A DNA stretch of 15,945 nt, from positions 1-15,945 of the forward strand of contig DAOTVW010000078.1 in NCBI GenBank assembly GCA_034436035.1, read 5' to 3'. This DNA is from UBA4823 sp034436035. Lineage in GTDB: Bacteria > Chloroflexota > Anaerolineae > Anaerolineales > UBA4823. Below the pieces are notes generated by a model. It saw only the letters and a program-made list of their open reading frames with translations. It was not told where the DNA came from and did no database searches. Below are positions 6,468 to 13,856 of the stretch, in pieces. The position numbers and the translations under genes were made by a program. Positions within the stretch are counted from its first letter, which is position 1. Every line of letters starts with the position of its first letter.

Positions 6468-7073
6468 ATGGCTATTACGACAGAACAAATAAAAGAGTTA
6501 CGGGAAGCAACCGGAGTTGGAATCTTGGAATGCCGCAAGGCACTCGAACAAGCGGATGGTGATTTTAAAAAAGCGGTCGATTTATTGCGCGAAAAAGGTT
6601 TGGCTACCGCAGCGAAACGCGCCGATCGACAAGCATCCGAGGGCGTTTTAGAACTTTATACGCATGGTGATGGACGAATTGGTGTGATGGTGGAAGTCAA
6701 TTGTGAAACAGACTTTGTCGCCCGTTCGGAAAAATTCCGTGCCTTTGCTCATGAAGTGGCGCTTCAGATTGCTGCAGCGGCACCACGCTATATTCGCGAA
6801 AGCGATATCCCAGAAAGCGAATTAGAACACGAGCGAAACATTGCTCGTACGCGCGCGCTAGAAGAGGGAAAACCCGAAGCAGTGGTGGATAAAATTGTCG
6901 AGGGACGTATCGAAAAATTTAAAGACGAAGTGGTTTTACTGCGCCAACCGTACATCCGCGATGAGAATCTCACGATTGAGCAGCTGCTGTTACAAAACAT
7001 TGCCTCAACGGGTGAAAATATCGTCATCCGTCGCTTTGTGCGCTGGGAACGGGGCGAAAGTACATCGGATTAA
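6468..7073 (+). CDS. tsf: Elongation factor Ts, short form
   Basis: EF-Ts is the guanine-nucleotide exchange factor that releases GDP from EF-Tu during elongation. The 201 residues contain the N-terminal UBA-like module (IKELREATGVGILECRKALE), the linker with EKGLATAAKRADR, and the nucleotide-exchange signature TDFV at 81-84 (context VEVNCETDFVARSE). The C-terminal part is cut down relative to the about 280-residue E. coli protein, as in Thermus and cyanobacteria, and ends with a RRFVRWERGE segment. The ATG lies two bases after the rpsB stop; GAGGA at 6451-6455 inside rpsB is 12 bases away, so translation is probably coupled. A strong terminator follows eight bases after the stop. Confidence 0.96.
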   Translation: MAITTEQIKELREATGVGILECRKALEQADGDFKKAVDLLREKGLATAAKRADRQASEGVLELYTHGDGRIGVMVEVNCETDFVARSEKFRAFAHEVALQIAAAAPRYIRESDIPESELEHERNIARTRALEEGKPEAVVDKIVEGRIEKFKDEVVLLRQPYIRDENLTIEQLLLQNIASTGENIVIRRFVRWERGESTSD

Positions 7074-7080
7074 TGGTTTT

Positions 7081-7109
7081 GAGCCAACCTTTCGGTTGGC
7101 TCTTTTTTT
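7081..7109 (+). terminator. Intrinsic terminator after tsf
   Basis: GAGCCAACC (7081-7089) pairs perfectly with GGTTGGCTC (7094-7102) around a TTTC loop, and seven T residues follow at 7103-7109. This is a textbook Rho-independent terminator and separates rpsB-tsf from pyrH. Confidence 0.93.
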
Positions 7110-7214
7110 AGGATGATGGTTGTAATGGTTCTCACTTTTAGAAATCTTTGAGTTTTGAAAATATGCGGCACTATCTGACAGAAGCAATGGTTAAGAAATG
7201 ATGGAGGATTAAAA

Positions 7215-7934
7215 ATGTCTACCGAGATTATCTATCGTCGAATATTGTTAAAATTAAGTGGTGAAGCTTTAGCGGGTGAACAAGGTTTTGGAATTGACCC
7301 GGCCCGGGCAGAAGAAATTGCCGACCGGGTTCAAGAAGTGCGCGAAGAGGGGGTAAGTGTCGCTATTGTAATCGGCGCTGGAAATCTATGGCGGGGGAGG
7401 ATTGGGCTCGACCGCGGGATGGACCGCGCAACTGCGGATTATATGGGGATGCTAGCGACAGTGATGAATGCCTTAGCGCTCATGGACGCGATGGAGCGAC
7501 GTGGGATGGTTACACGCGTTCAATCCGCAGTAGAGATGCACGCGGTTGCGGAGCCATATATTCGGCGGAGGGCAATCCGTCACTTGGAAAAAGGGAGGGT
7601 GGTTATCCTGGGTGGCGGAACAGGCAACCCATATTTTTCTACTGACACAGCTGCTGCCTTACGAGCGATGGAAATTGGTGCGGATGTCCTCATTAAGGCG
7701 ACAAAAGTGGATGGCGTTTATGATTCAGACCCCATAAAAAACCCCAAGGCAGTACGTTTTGAGCATTTGACTTATATGGAAACCATCAACCGCCGCTTAG
7801 AGGTCATGGATAGCACAGCCATTTCTCTTTGTATGGATAATCATTTACCAATTCTGGTGCTGAACCTGTGGCAAGAAGATGTGTTACGCAAAGCCATTCA
7901 TGGGGAGGCAGTAGGTACATTGGTGACGGATTAA
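7215..7934 (+). CDS. pyrH: Uridylate (UMP) kinase
   Basis: PyrH phosphorylates UMP to UDP with ATP in pyrimidine nucleotide synthesis and belongs to the amino-acid-kinase fold, not the adenylate-kinase-like fold. The 239 residues match the family length. Visible motifs are KLSGEAL at 13-19, the GAGN loop at 54-57 followed by WRGR, the ADYMGMLATVMNALAL helix, GGGTGNPYFSTDTA at 133-146, and ATKVDGVYDSDP at 162-173 for nucleotide binding. ATG at 7215 is supported by GGAGG at 7203-7207, seven bases upstream. The tsf terminator lies upstream and about 105 bases separate the two, so pyrH should have its own promoter; I see no clear -35/-10 pair there. In many bacteria frr follows directly; here an R-M module lies between them. 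Confidence 0.97.
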   Translation: MSTEIIYRRILLKLSGEALAGEQGFGIDPARAEEIADRVQEVREEGVSVAIVIGAGNLWRGRIGLDRGMDRATADYMGMLATVMNALALMDAMERRGMVTRVQSAVEMHAVAEPYIRRRAIRHLEKGRVVILGGGTGNPYFSTDTAAALRAMEIGADVLIKATKVDGVYDSDPIKNPKAVRFEHLTYMETINRRLEVMDSTAISLCMDNHLPILVLNLWQEDVLRKAIHGEAVGTLVTD

Positions 7935-7939
7935 TTAGC

Positions 7940-7969
7940 TTTACTAAAAAGTAATTTATGTATTATTAT
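7940..7969 (+). promoter_or_regulatory. Candidate promoter and overlapping palindrome ahead of R-M module 2
   Basis: TTTACT (7940-7945, four of six) and TATTAT (7964-7969, five of six) are 18 bases apart. The -35 element overlaps a perfect inverted repeat, TTACT-AAAA-AGTAA (7941-7954), which could be an operator. The region is very AT-rich, so chance matches are likely. Confidence 0.3.
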
Positions 7970-7982
7970 TTCAACCATACAC

Positions 7983-8018
7983 ATCCCTTGATTTGCATTT
8001 GAATAAATCAGGGATTTT
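7983..8018 (+). terminator. Hairpin between pyrH and the module 2 methyltransferase
   Basis: ATCCCT-T-GATTT (7983-7994, one bulged T) pairs with AAATC-AGGGAT (8005-8015) around a ten-base loop, followed by TTT. It would end pyrH transcripts weakly, or, if the promoter at 7940-7969 is used, sit in the leader of the methyltransferase mRNA. Confidence 0.5.
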
Positions 8019-8038
8019 GAAGCTATTCAAGGATAAAA

Positions 8039-8872
8039 ATGCCAACTAATCATAAATTAATTATCGGAAATTGTGAGAACATGGGAGAGTTACCCAATGA
8101 AAGTATCCAATTAATGGTTACATCACCTCCTTATTTTAATGCTCCTTTTGATTATAAACATCTTTATCAAAGTTATGATCATTATCTAAAAATGTTAGAC
8201 CGGGTAGCGCATGAAATCTTTCGAGTGCTTCAAAAAGGGAGAATTGCTGTATTAAATATTGATGATATGCTGGTAGATGGTGAGAAGTTTCCAATTGTAG
8301 CTGATGCAACGAAAATATTTATGGATGCAGGATTTCGTTATCGGGATCGGATTATTTGGAAAAAACCAGACGGATACTTAAGAATTAGCAGGAGAAGTGG
8401 TGTCTTATTACAAAACCCTTACCCAATGTATTTCTATCCCGATAATTTGTTAGAAAGTATATTAATTTTCCAAAAAGGGAAATTTGATTACCAATCTATT
8501 TCCAAAGAAATTCGGGAAAAGTCGAAAGTAGATATCAAAGAATTTTCGGATAATAAGTGGTATATGACGTTATGGGAAATGGTTAATGTGTTACCAGGTT
8601 CGGAACTTGAAAAAGATATTGCTGCATTTCCTGAAGAATTGCCATATAGGATTATAAAATTATTTTCATATATAGGAGAAACAATTCTAGATCCATTTGT
8701 AGGTAGTGGAACAACAATGAAAGTTGCTCGCTATTTAGGTAGAAATAGTGTTGGATTTGAAATAAAAAAGACTCTAATTCCGATAATAAAGAAAAAAGTA
8801 GGTTTTGATGGGCAACTAACCTTGAATAATCAAGACGATACGTTTGAAACCATCGTTAGAGAAGGGGATTAA
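8039..8872 (+). CDS. Type II DNA methyltransferase of module 2 (SPPY type, likely N4-cytosine)
   Basis: This 277-residue SAM-dependent DNA methyltransferase is presumed to protect the target site of the nuclease encoded next. Motif IV is SPPY at 29-32 (context VTSPPYFN) and motif I is DPFVGSGTT at 218-226; the IV-before-I order is that of the beta class. SPPY, rather than DPPY, favours N4-cytosine modification, although the rule has exceptions. A segment with PGSELEKDIAAFPEELPYR precedes motif I, the usual position of motif X in this class. There is no obvious added target-recognition domain. AAGGA at 8029-8033 lies five bases before the ATG. Composition is AT-rich next to pyrH and frr. The stop is one base ahead of the proposed nuclease start, so the pair is probably co-transcribed. 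It shares no evident homology with the module 1 methyltransferase beyond the class motifs. Confidence 0.9.
   Translation: MPTNHKLIIGNCENMGELPNESIQLMVTSPPYFNAPFDYKHLYQSYDHYLKMLDRVAHEIFRVLQKGRIAVLNIDDMLVDGEKFPIVADATKIFMDAGFRYRDRIIWKKPDGYLRISRRSGVLLQNPYPMYFYPDNLLESILIFQKGKFDYQSISKEIREKSKVDIKEFSDNKWYMTLWEMVNVLPGSELEKDIAAFPEELPYRIIKLFSYIGETILDPFVGSGTTMKVARYLGRNSVGFEIKKTLIPIIKKKVGFDGQLTLNNQDDTFETIVREGD
8862..8867 (+). promoter_or_regulatory. Ribosome binding site that decides the module 2 nuclease start
   Basis: AAGGGG lies six bases before a TTG at 8874, which itself is one base after the methyltransferase stop. An earlier in-frame TTG at 8844 lacks an SD, so 8874 is preferred. Confidence 0.5.
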
Positions 8873-8873
8873 G

Positions 8874-9947
8874 TTGGAGCTATTTGCAGATATCAAGGGA
8901 ATAAAATATACCCCAACATTGTGTCGTACCCTCAAAAAATTCCCTATCGAATTATTTGAAGGTGCAATCCGACAACAAGGTTCTTTTATCTTGCAATTTT
9001 TTCCAAATATTCAATTCGCGATAAGCCGTTGGGTATCGCCAAAAAGAACACGTTCTTATCCATATGCACGGGTTTATGATACTTTAAGTTTTCCGGGTAA
9101 GAAAATAACTATCATTCCTTTCCTCAAGGATGAAGGGAAAACTGGGGATAGAGATTTTCTACAATGGGATACTATTTCTCTCATGAGCTTATTAGGGGTT
9201 TTCACTATTATTACTTATTATTCTGATGCAAGTAAACACCCAAAATCCCCAAATAAAATTACCTCACAACGATATGATGTAAAACATATTCTTCCGCAAA
9301 TAGAAAATTTAATTTCTTATCAGTCAGACGCATTGCATTGGAACCTTGAACAAATTGATCGAATCGAGGGAGTTGCCGAAAAAGCGCTAGAATCTTATGA
9401 TAAGATAAGTCAAAAGCTTAATATTGAACTGCATTCAAAAGAAGAAATCAATTATAGGATTAGTGAACTGATAAGAGGAAAAGAGCATTTTATGGATTTA
9501 TCTCGTAAATTAGCTCAACAAGCTCAAAAACGTGAAAGTCTAACGATGCAACCGAAAGAAAAGATTGCCGATAGAAAAGTAAAGATAACCATAAGAAATT
9601 ATCTGGGAGGATTTTATTTTTTTACTTGTGATGAGTTTTATACACAAGATGATAAAGCTTACTTAATAGAATCAAAACATAGCCATATGAAATCTTTGCC
9701 TTCAATCAATGATATCAAGGATGGTTTATTAAAAATGATTTTATGGACGAACATAAAAGAATTATGGGTAGGGGGGCATAGCTATGTGCCTTTTCCCATA
9801 TTGAGATTAACAAGTGATATAGAATTTTCTCCTAAGTTACTTTCCCCAGCAAAAAAAGACTTTTTAAAGAAACTTAATAACGAGGCGGAAAATAACAATT
9901 TTTATGTGATAATAAATAACATAAATTTAAACCGGTTAGTATTTTGA
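8874..9947 (+). CDS. Putative type II restriction endonuclease of module 2
   Basis: The product is 357 residues if translated from the TTG at 8874, which has AAGGGG six bases upstream; a TTG at 8844 would add ten residues but lacks an SD. The position directly after a DNA methyltransferase indicates a restriction enzyme. Residues 85-99 hold a KDEG...GDRDFLQWD motif leading into a hydrophobic helix; I recall this block from other putative type II enzymes but cannot name the family. A helical, possibly coiled-coil middle (about 150-235) separates it from a PD-(D/E)XK-like site: D253, then E266-S-K268 (context YLIESKH), with the expected spacing and a preceding beta strand. The lysine-rich end and G-G-H-S segment near 300 complete the domain. 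The gene is strongly AT-rich (17 G+C in 9421-9480). frr starts 36 bases later. Confidence 0.75.
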   Translation: MELFADIKGIKYTPTLCRTLKKFPIELFEGAIRQQGSFILQFFPNIQFAISRWVSPKRTRSYPYARVYDTLSFPGKKITIIPFLKDEGKTGDRDFLQWDTISLMSLLGVFTIITYYSDASKHPKSPNKITSQRYDVKHILPQIENLISYQSDALHWNLEQIDRIEGVAEKALESYDKISQKLNIELHSKEEINYRISELIRGKEHFMDLSRKLAQQAQKRESLTMQPKEKIADRKVKITIRNYLGGFYFFTCDEFYTQDDKAYLIESKHSHMKSLPSINDIKDGLLKMILWTNIKELWVGGHSYVPFPILRLTSDIEFSPKLLSPAKKDFLKKLNNEAENNNFYVIINNINLNRLVF

Positions 9948-9975
9948 TTAAATGATACCTATTACCAACCGGAGG
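9932..9975 (+). promoter_or_regulatory. Hairpin overlapping the frr Shine-Dalgarno sequence
   Basis: CCGGTTAGTA (9932-9941) pairs with TACCAACCGG (9963-9972) in nine of ten positions around a 21-base loop. Its 3' arm runs into GGAGG (9971-9975), the frr SD, which is eight bases before the ATG. The 5' arm lies in the last codons of the nuclease gene. Confidence 0.35.
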
Positions 9976-9983
9976 AAAATAAT

Positions 9984-10541
9984 ATGTTAAACGATGTCTA
10001 TAAAGAAGCAGAATCACGCATGAAAGGTGCAGTCCAATCCCTGGAAGAAGACCTGGCCGGAATCCGTACGGGTAGGGCAAGCCCGGCGCTCATTGAGCGC
10101 TTACAGGTCGAATATTACGGAACTAATACTCCGCTTGTCCAATTGGCTACAATCAGTGTGCCCGAACCGCGCACGTTACTGATTCGGCCGTTTGATAGCT
10201 CTTCTATGAAAGCCATCGAACGAGCTATCTTAGCCTCCGACCTGGGTTTAACTCCGAATAATGATGGTAAGTCCATTCGCCTTAACCTTCCCCCACTGAC
10301 CGAAGAAAGACGCCGCGAATTGGTTAAGGTAGTTCATAATCGGCTGGAAGAAGCACGGGTTGCGATTCGCAATGTGCGCCGCGATAGCATCCGCGACTTA
10401 CGTGATTTTCTGCAGGAAAAATTGATCTCTGAGGATGAACAAGAAAAAGGGGAAGCAGAACTTCAAAAACTGACCGACCGTTATATTGAAGAAATCAATA
10501 AAATTGGTGAGAAAAAGGAAAAAGAAATCCTGGAAGTATAA
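9984..10541 (+). CDS. frr: Ribosome recycling factor
   Basis: RRF, with EF-G, splits post-termination ribosomes so they can start again. The 185 residues are the standard length. Family features are the N-terminal helix with SLEEDLAGIRTGRASPALIE, the beta domain with VEYYGTNTPLVQLATISVPEPRTL split across residues about 43-67, the DLGLTPNNDGKSIRLNLPPL segment, and the long C-terminal helices with EERRRELVK and AIRNVRRDSIRDLR. GGAGG at 9971-9975 supports the ATG. G+C content is clearly higher than in the nuclease gene just upstream. uppS follows after 17 bases and cdsA overlaps that, giving a frr-uppS-cdsA unit. In relatives frr would be expected right after pyrH. Confidence 0.97.
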   Translation: MLNDVYKEAESRMKGAVQSLEEDLAGIRTGRASPALIERLQVEYYGTNTPLVQLATISVPEPRTLLIRPFDSSSMKAIERAILASDLGLTPNNDGKSIRLNLPPLTEERRRELVKVVHNRLEEARVAIRNVRRDSIRDLRDFLQEKLISEDEQEKGEAELQKLTDRYIEEINKIGEKKEKEILEV

Positions 10542-10558
10542 CCAGGAACGAAAATAAC

Positions 10559-11311
10559 ATGGACCAAACTGACCCTGCAACTTTACCCGAAAGGATTCCC
10601 GTCCATGTTGCTATCATCATGGATGGCAACGGACGATGGGCTTTGGCGCGTGGTTTACCCCGCATGGCTGGCCACCGCGCTGGAACGGAAAATTTACGAC
10701 GTATCATAGAAGCTTGCATCGAATTTGGGATTCAATATCTCACCCTGTATGCCTTTTCCACCGAAAATTGGGGTCGCCCAGTGGAAGAAGTACAGGGTTT
10801 GATGGGTATCCTTGAAAATGTGATTGACCGCGAATTGCAGCAGTTGTATGATCAAGGAGTTCAATTACGCCATATTGGCCGTCTTGACCGTTTAAAACCG
10901 GCTCTGCGCAAAAAAGTTCTCTCCGCAGTGGAATATACCCGCAACAACAACCGCTTGATTTTAAATGTCGCTTTTAATTATGGCGGGCGGGATGAAATTG
11001 TGTGTGCAGTTCAGCGGATGATCCAAGACGGAGTAAAGCCAGAAGAAGTGACTGACCAATTAATCAGCCAATACCTTTTTACTGCTGGTGTCCCGGATCC
11101 AGATTTAATTATCCGCACCTCCGGTGAGCTGCGCGGAAGTAATTTTTTAATTTGGCAGGGGGCTTATTCCGAGTGGTATTTCACACCCACCTACTGGCCA
11201 GATTTTGATAAAGAAGAGTTAAGGAAAGCTTTGTTTGAATATAGCCGTAGGGAACGACGCTTTGGGGGTGTAACTCCAAAAGACAAAGGAACTCCTTCCC
11301 ATGCTGGCTAG
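10559..11311 (+). CDS. uppS: Isoprenyl transferase (undecaprenyl diphosphate synthase)
   Basis: This cis-prenyltransferase condenses isopentenyl diphosphate units onto farnesyl diphosphate to make undecaprenyl diphosphate, the lipid carrier for cell-wall sugars. It has 250 residues, the normal length. The phosphate-binding loop with catalytic aspartate D22 is IIMDGNGRW at 19-27; further motifs are GHRAG, YAFSTENWGRP, FNYGGRDEI, and the C-terminal RTSGELRGSNFLIWQ followed by YSEWYFTPTYWPDF. In the first of these the common RxSN arrangement is kept as RGSN. AGGAA about eight bases upstream supports the ATG. It lies 17 bases after frr and overlaps cdsA by 11 bases, so coupled translation is likely. 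Confidence 0.96.
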   Translation: MDQTDPATLPERIPVHVAIIMDGNGRWALARGLPRMAGHRAGTENLRRIIEACIEFGIQYLTLYAFSTENWGRPVEEVQGLMGILENVIDRELQQLYDQGVQLRHIGRLDRLKPALRKKVLSAVEYTRNNNRLILNVAFNYGGRDEIVCAVQRMIQDGVKPEEVTDQLISQYLFTAGVPDPDLIIRTSGELRGSNFLIWQGAYSEWYFTPTYWPDFDKEELRKALFEYSRRERRFGGVTPKDKGTPSHAG

Positions 11312-12125
11312 CCGCATACTGGTGGTCATTGTCCTGTTACCTATTGGTATGTGGGTTATCCATCAAGGGGGCTGGGCGTTTGCGATTACTGTGGCTCTTT
11401 TGGCGGGTGTGGCTGCCTGGGAAGTGGGAAGCATGTTTAACCGCAATGACTGGCAGCCCTCTGTTTGGGGGATGCCAATCGGCGCGGCTTTGATTGTGCT
11501 AACACGTTACGCTGGCGGGATGGATGCTTCGGCTTGGGCGGTCAGTCTGGTCATCTTAGCCAGCATGACCTATCATTTGATTGATTATGAGCGCGGACGC
11601 GATCTGGCTGCCAGCGATTTCGCGATTTCTATAATGGGGATGATTTATTGTGGTTGGATTGGAGGATATCTTGTATCATTGCGGCAGCTGCCAGAAGGGA
11701 TGTGGTGGATATTGCTGGCGTTACCAATTGTCTGGCTTGCCGATAGCGGAGCTTTTGCGGTGGGGAGTCGCTTTGGAAAACACCACCTAAGCCCACGCTT
11801 AAGCCCGAAGAAGACTTGGGAAGGATATTGGGGGGGCGTTATAACCGGAGTTTTGGCAGGTTGGGCGCTTGCAGTTTTATGGATGGTGGGGGCTGGTCCT
11901 TATACGTTAATCGCCCCTTGGAAAGGAGCAGTCTTAGGCTTTATCCTTTCTGCTCTTACACCTTTGGGAGACCTCGGGGAGAGCATGATTAAACGCCAGG
12001 TAGGGGTTAAAGATTCTTCGAATATTTTACCAGGCCATGGTGGGGTGTTTGATCGCATCGATTCCTGGTTGTGGGCGGGAGTGTTGGGATATTATTTGGT
12101 AATCTGGTGGCTAGGACGCGTCTAA
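11301..12125 (+). CDS. cdsA: Phosphatidate cytidylyltransferase (CDP-diglyceride synthase)
   Basis: CdsA converts phosphatidic acid and CTP into CDP-diacylglycerol, the branch point of phospholipid synthesis, in the cytoplasmic membrane. The 274 residues form about eight hydrophobic membrane segments. The C-terminal CDS signature is clear at about 228-256: SMIKRQVGVKDSS, then LPGHGGVFDRIDS. An upstream conserved block reads LADSGAFAVGSRFGKH and SPKKTWEGYWGG, also typical. The ATG at 11301 lies inside the uppS end, with AAGGA at 11286-11290. The gene belongs to the frr-uppS-cdsA unit; dxr, which often follows cdsA, is not present here. Confidence 0.95.
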   Translation: MLASRILVVIVLLPIGMWVIHQGGWAFAITVALLAGVAAWEVGSMFNRNDWQPSVWGMPIGAALIVLTRYAGGMDASAWAVSLVILASMTYHLIDYERGRDLAASDFAISIMGMIYCGWIGGYLVSLRQLPEGMWWILLALPIVWLADSGAFAVGSRFGKHHLSPRLSPKKTWEGYWGGVITGVLAGWALAVLWMVGAGPYTLIAPWKGAVLGFILSALTPLGDLGESMIKRQVGVKDSSNILPGHGGVFDRIDSWLWAGVLGYYLVIWWLGRV

Positions 12126-12145
12126 CTCAGCAAAGCCTGGATTGA

Positions 12146-12174
12146 TTGTACGGCAGAATATTCCCTCATATAAA
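12146..12174 (+). promoter_or_regulatory. Candidate promoter ahead of the UbiB-family gene
   Basis: TTGTAC (12146-12151) and TATAAA (12169-12174, five of six to TATAAT) are 17 bases apart in the 69-base gap after cdsA. The -35 matches only three positions. A start near 12181 would give a leader of about 14 bases. Confidence 0.35.
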
Positions 12175-12194
12175 TATGTGAAAGATGTTTTGAG

Positions 12195-13856
12195 ATGGAT
12201 AAATCCCGTTTACAGGCTCGTTACCGACGGATCATGGCGTTCTTTTCACGCCAATTGGTTTTATTTGTCTTTTGGGAATGGTTATTACCGCACCTGGGAT
12301 TGCGTTGGTTAAGCCGCCGCAATCGTGCTCGACGTTTGCAAAATGCTGCTGCAGAATTCCGACTCCTGGCGGTACAGCTTGGTGGCGTGATGATAAAAGT
12401 GGGACAATTTCTATCCTCCCGTTTGGATGTTTTACCCCCTGAAATCACGGATGAGCTTGCCGGCTTACAAGATGAGGTTCCGGCGGAAGATTTTGCAGCG
12501 ATCAAGCAGCTCGCAGAAATGGAATTGGGGGCATCGTTAGAGGAAAAATTTGCTCAATTTGATCCAGTTCCGATGGCAGCTGCATCTCTCGGCCAGGTTC
12601 ATCGTGCTTGTTTACATAATGAAGTGGGTGAAAACGAACCGTTCCGCCGTGTCGTGGTGAAAATTCAGCGACCATACATTGAACAATTGATTGAAGTTGA
12701 CCTAACTGCATTGCGGCGCGTTGGTGGTTGGCTGCAACGCTATGAGCCAATCCGCAAGCGTGTCAATATTCCGGCTCTAATCGAAGAATTTTCCGAAACG
12801 ATCAGGCAGGAAATTGATTATATTTCTGAGGGGCAAAATGCCGAAAAATTTGGGCAAAATTTTCTGGAAAACCCACGCGTCCATGTGCCGCGTGTGGTAT
12901 GGGAATTGACGAAAAAACGTGTCTTAACCTTGGAAGATGTCTTTGCTATCAAAATCACGGACTATGATGCAATCAGTGCGGCCGGAATAGAGCGGTCAGA
13001 AGTGGCGCAGGAATTGCTCGCCACTTATCTCAAGCAAATTTTCGAGGATGGGTTTTTTCACGCTGACCCGCATCCAGGCAACTTATTCGTCACGCCATTG
13101 ACGAATGAAACAGACCTTCGCTGGCAGCTGACTTTTGTGGATTTTGGAATGGTTGGGACAGTCCCAGGTAATTTACGAAATGGTTTGCGCGAATTACTGA
13201 TTGCGGTTGGGACGCGGGATGCGAAACGAACGGTAAAAGCGTTTCAGATGATGGGGGTGCTTCTGCCCGGGGCGGATTTAAAATTGATCGAAGAGGCGGA
13301 AACCCAGCTCTTTGACCGTTTTTGGGGCATGTCTATGGGTGAATTAAGCAAGATCAGCCATACGGAGATGCATCAGTTTGCCCGCCAATTTCGGGAACTC
13401 ATGTATGAAATGCCATTTCAATTGCCCCATAACTTGCTTTTATTAGGACGGACGGTGGCTATCTTATCGGGTATGTGCACGGGATTAGACCCCAATTTTA
13501 ATGTTTGGGAGCAATTACAACCTTATGCACAAAAATTGATTACAACCGAAGCTGCGAGTAATTGGCGAGTATGGTTGGATGAGTTAGGTAATCTGGCGCG
13601 GGTGATGGTTGCATTACCGGGTCAGGTGAACCGTGTTTTTGATTTATTGGAGCGTGGCGAGATTAATATCCAGACATCTCAATCTGAGGAGCAAATGAGG
13701 CGATTGGAAGGCGCGATTCGTCGCTTATATCGAGTAGTGATCTTTGCCACTCTATTACTAGGCGGGGTGCTCTTATTAAGTAATGGTTGGGTGATTTGGG
13801 GATGGATATTTGTGGGAGGAGGGTTGTTTGCCCTCCTCTGGTCACTGATAACCTAA
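12195..13856 (+). CDS. ABC1/UbiB-family atypical kinase, membrane anchored
   Basis: This 553-residue protein belongs to the UbiB/ABC1/COQ8 protein-kinase-like family, associated with isoprenoid-quinone and lipid metabolism; its exact substrate is not known even for well-studied members. Family marks: the KxGQ motif at K68-V-G-Q71 with SSRLDVLPPEI after it, the alanine-rich loop AAASLGQVHRA at 128-138 that replaces the glycine-rich loop, the ATP-binding lysine K156 (VVVKIQRP), the catalytic HADPHPGN at 289-296, and the metal-binding DFG at D316-G318. Two hydrophobic helices at about 513-530 and 533-552 anchor the C-terminus in the membrane, as in bacterial UbiB. No strong SD precedes the ATG at 12195. 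The stop codon abuts that of the convergent gene with no gap. The symbol ubiB is avoided because a ubiquinone role is unlikely in an anaerobic lineage. Confidence 0.92.
   Translation: MDKSRLQARYRRIMAFFSRQLVLFVFWEWLLPHLGLRWLSRRNRARRLQNAAAEFRLLAVQLGGVMIKVGQFLSSRLDVLPPEITDELAGLQDEVPAEDFAAIKQLAEMELGASLEEKFAQFDPVPMAAASLGQVHRACLHNEVGENEPFRRVVVKIQRPYIEQLIEVDLTALRRVGGWLQRYEPIRKRVNIPALIEEFSETIRQEIDYISEGQNAEKFGQNFLENPRVHVPRVVWELTKKRVLTLEDVFAIKITDYDAISAAGIERSEVAQELLATYLKQIFEDGFFHADPHPGNLFVTPLTNETDLRWQLTFVDFGMVGTVPGNLRNGLRELLIAVGTRDAKRTVKAFQMMGVLLPGADLKLIEEAETQLFDRFWGMSMGELSKISHTEMHQFARQFRELMYEMPFQLPHNLLLLGRTVAILSGMCTGLDPNFNVWEQLQPYAQKLITTEAASNWRVWLDELGNLARVMVALPGQVNRVFDLLERGEINIQTSQSEEQMRRLEGAIRRLYRVVIFATLLLGGVLLLSNGWVIWGWIFVGGGLFALLWSLIT
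13816..13838 (+). repeat. Strong GC hairpin in the last codons of the UbiB-family gene
   Basis: GAGGAGGG (13816-13823) and CCCTCCTC (13831-13838) form a perfect 8-bp stem with a seven-base loop, 16 bases before the stop codon. No T-run follows on either strand, so it is not a standard intrinsic terminator; it may protect the mRNA 3' end or simply encode the membrane helix. Confidence 0.35.
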
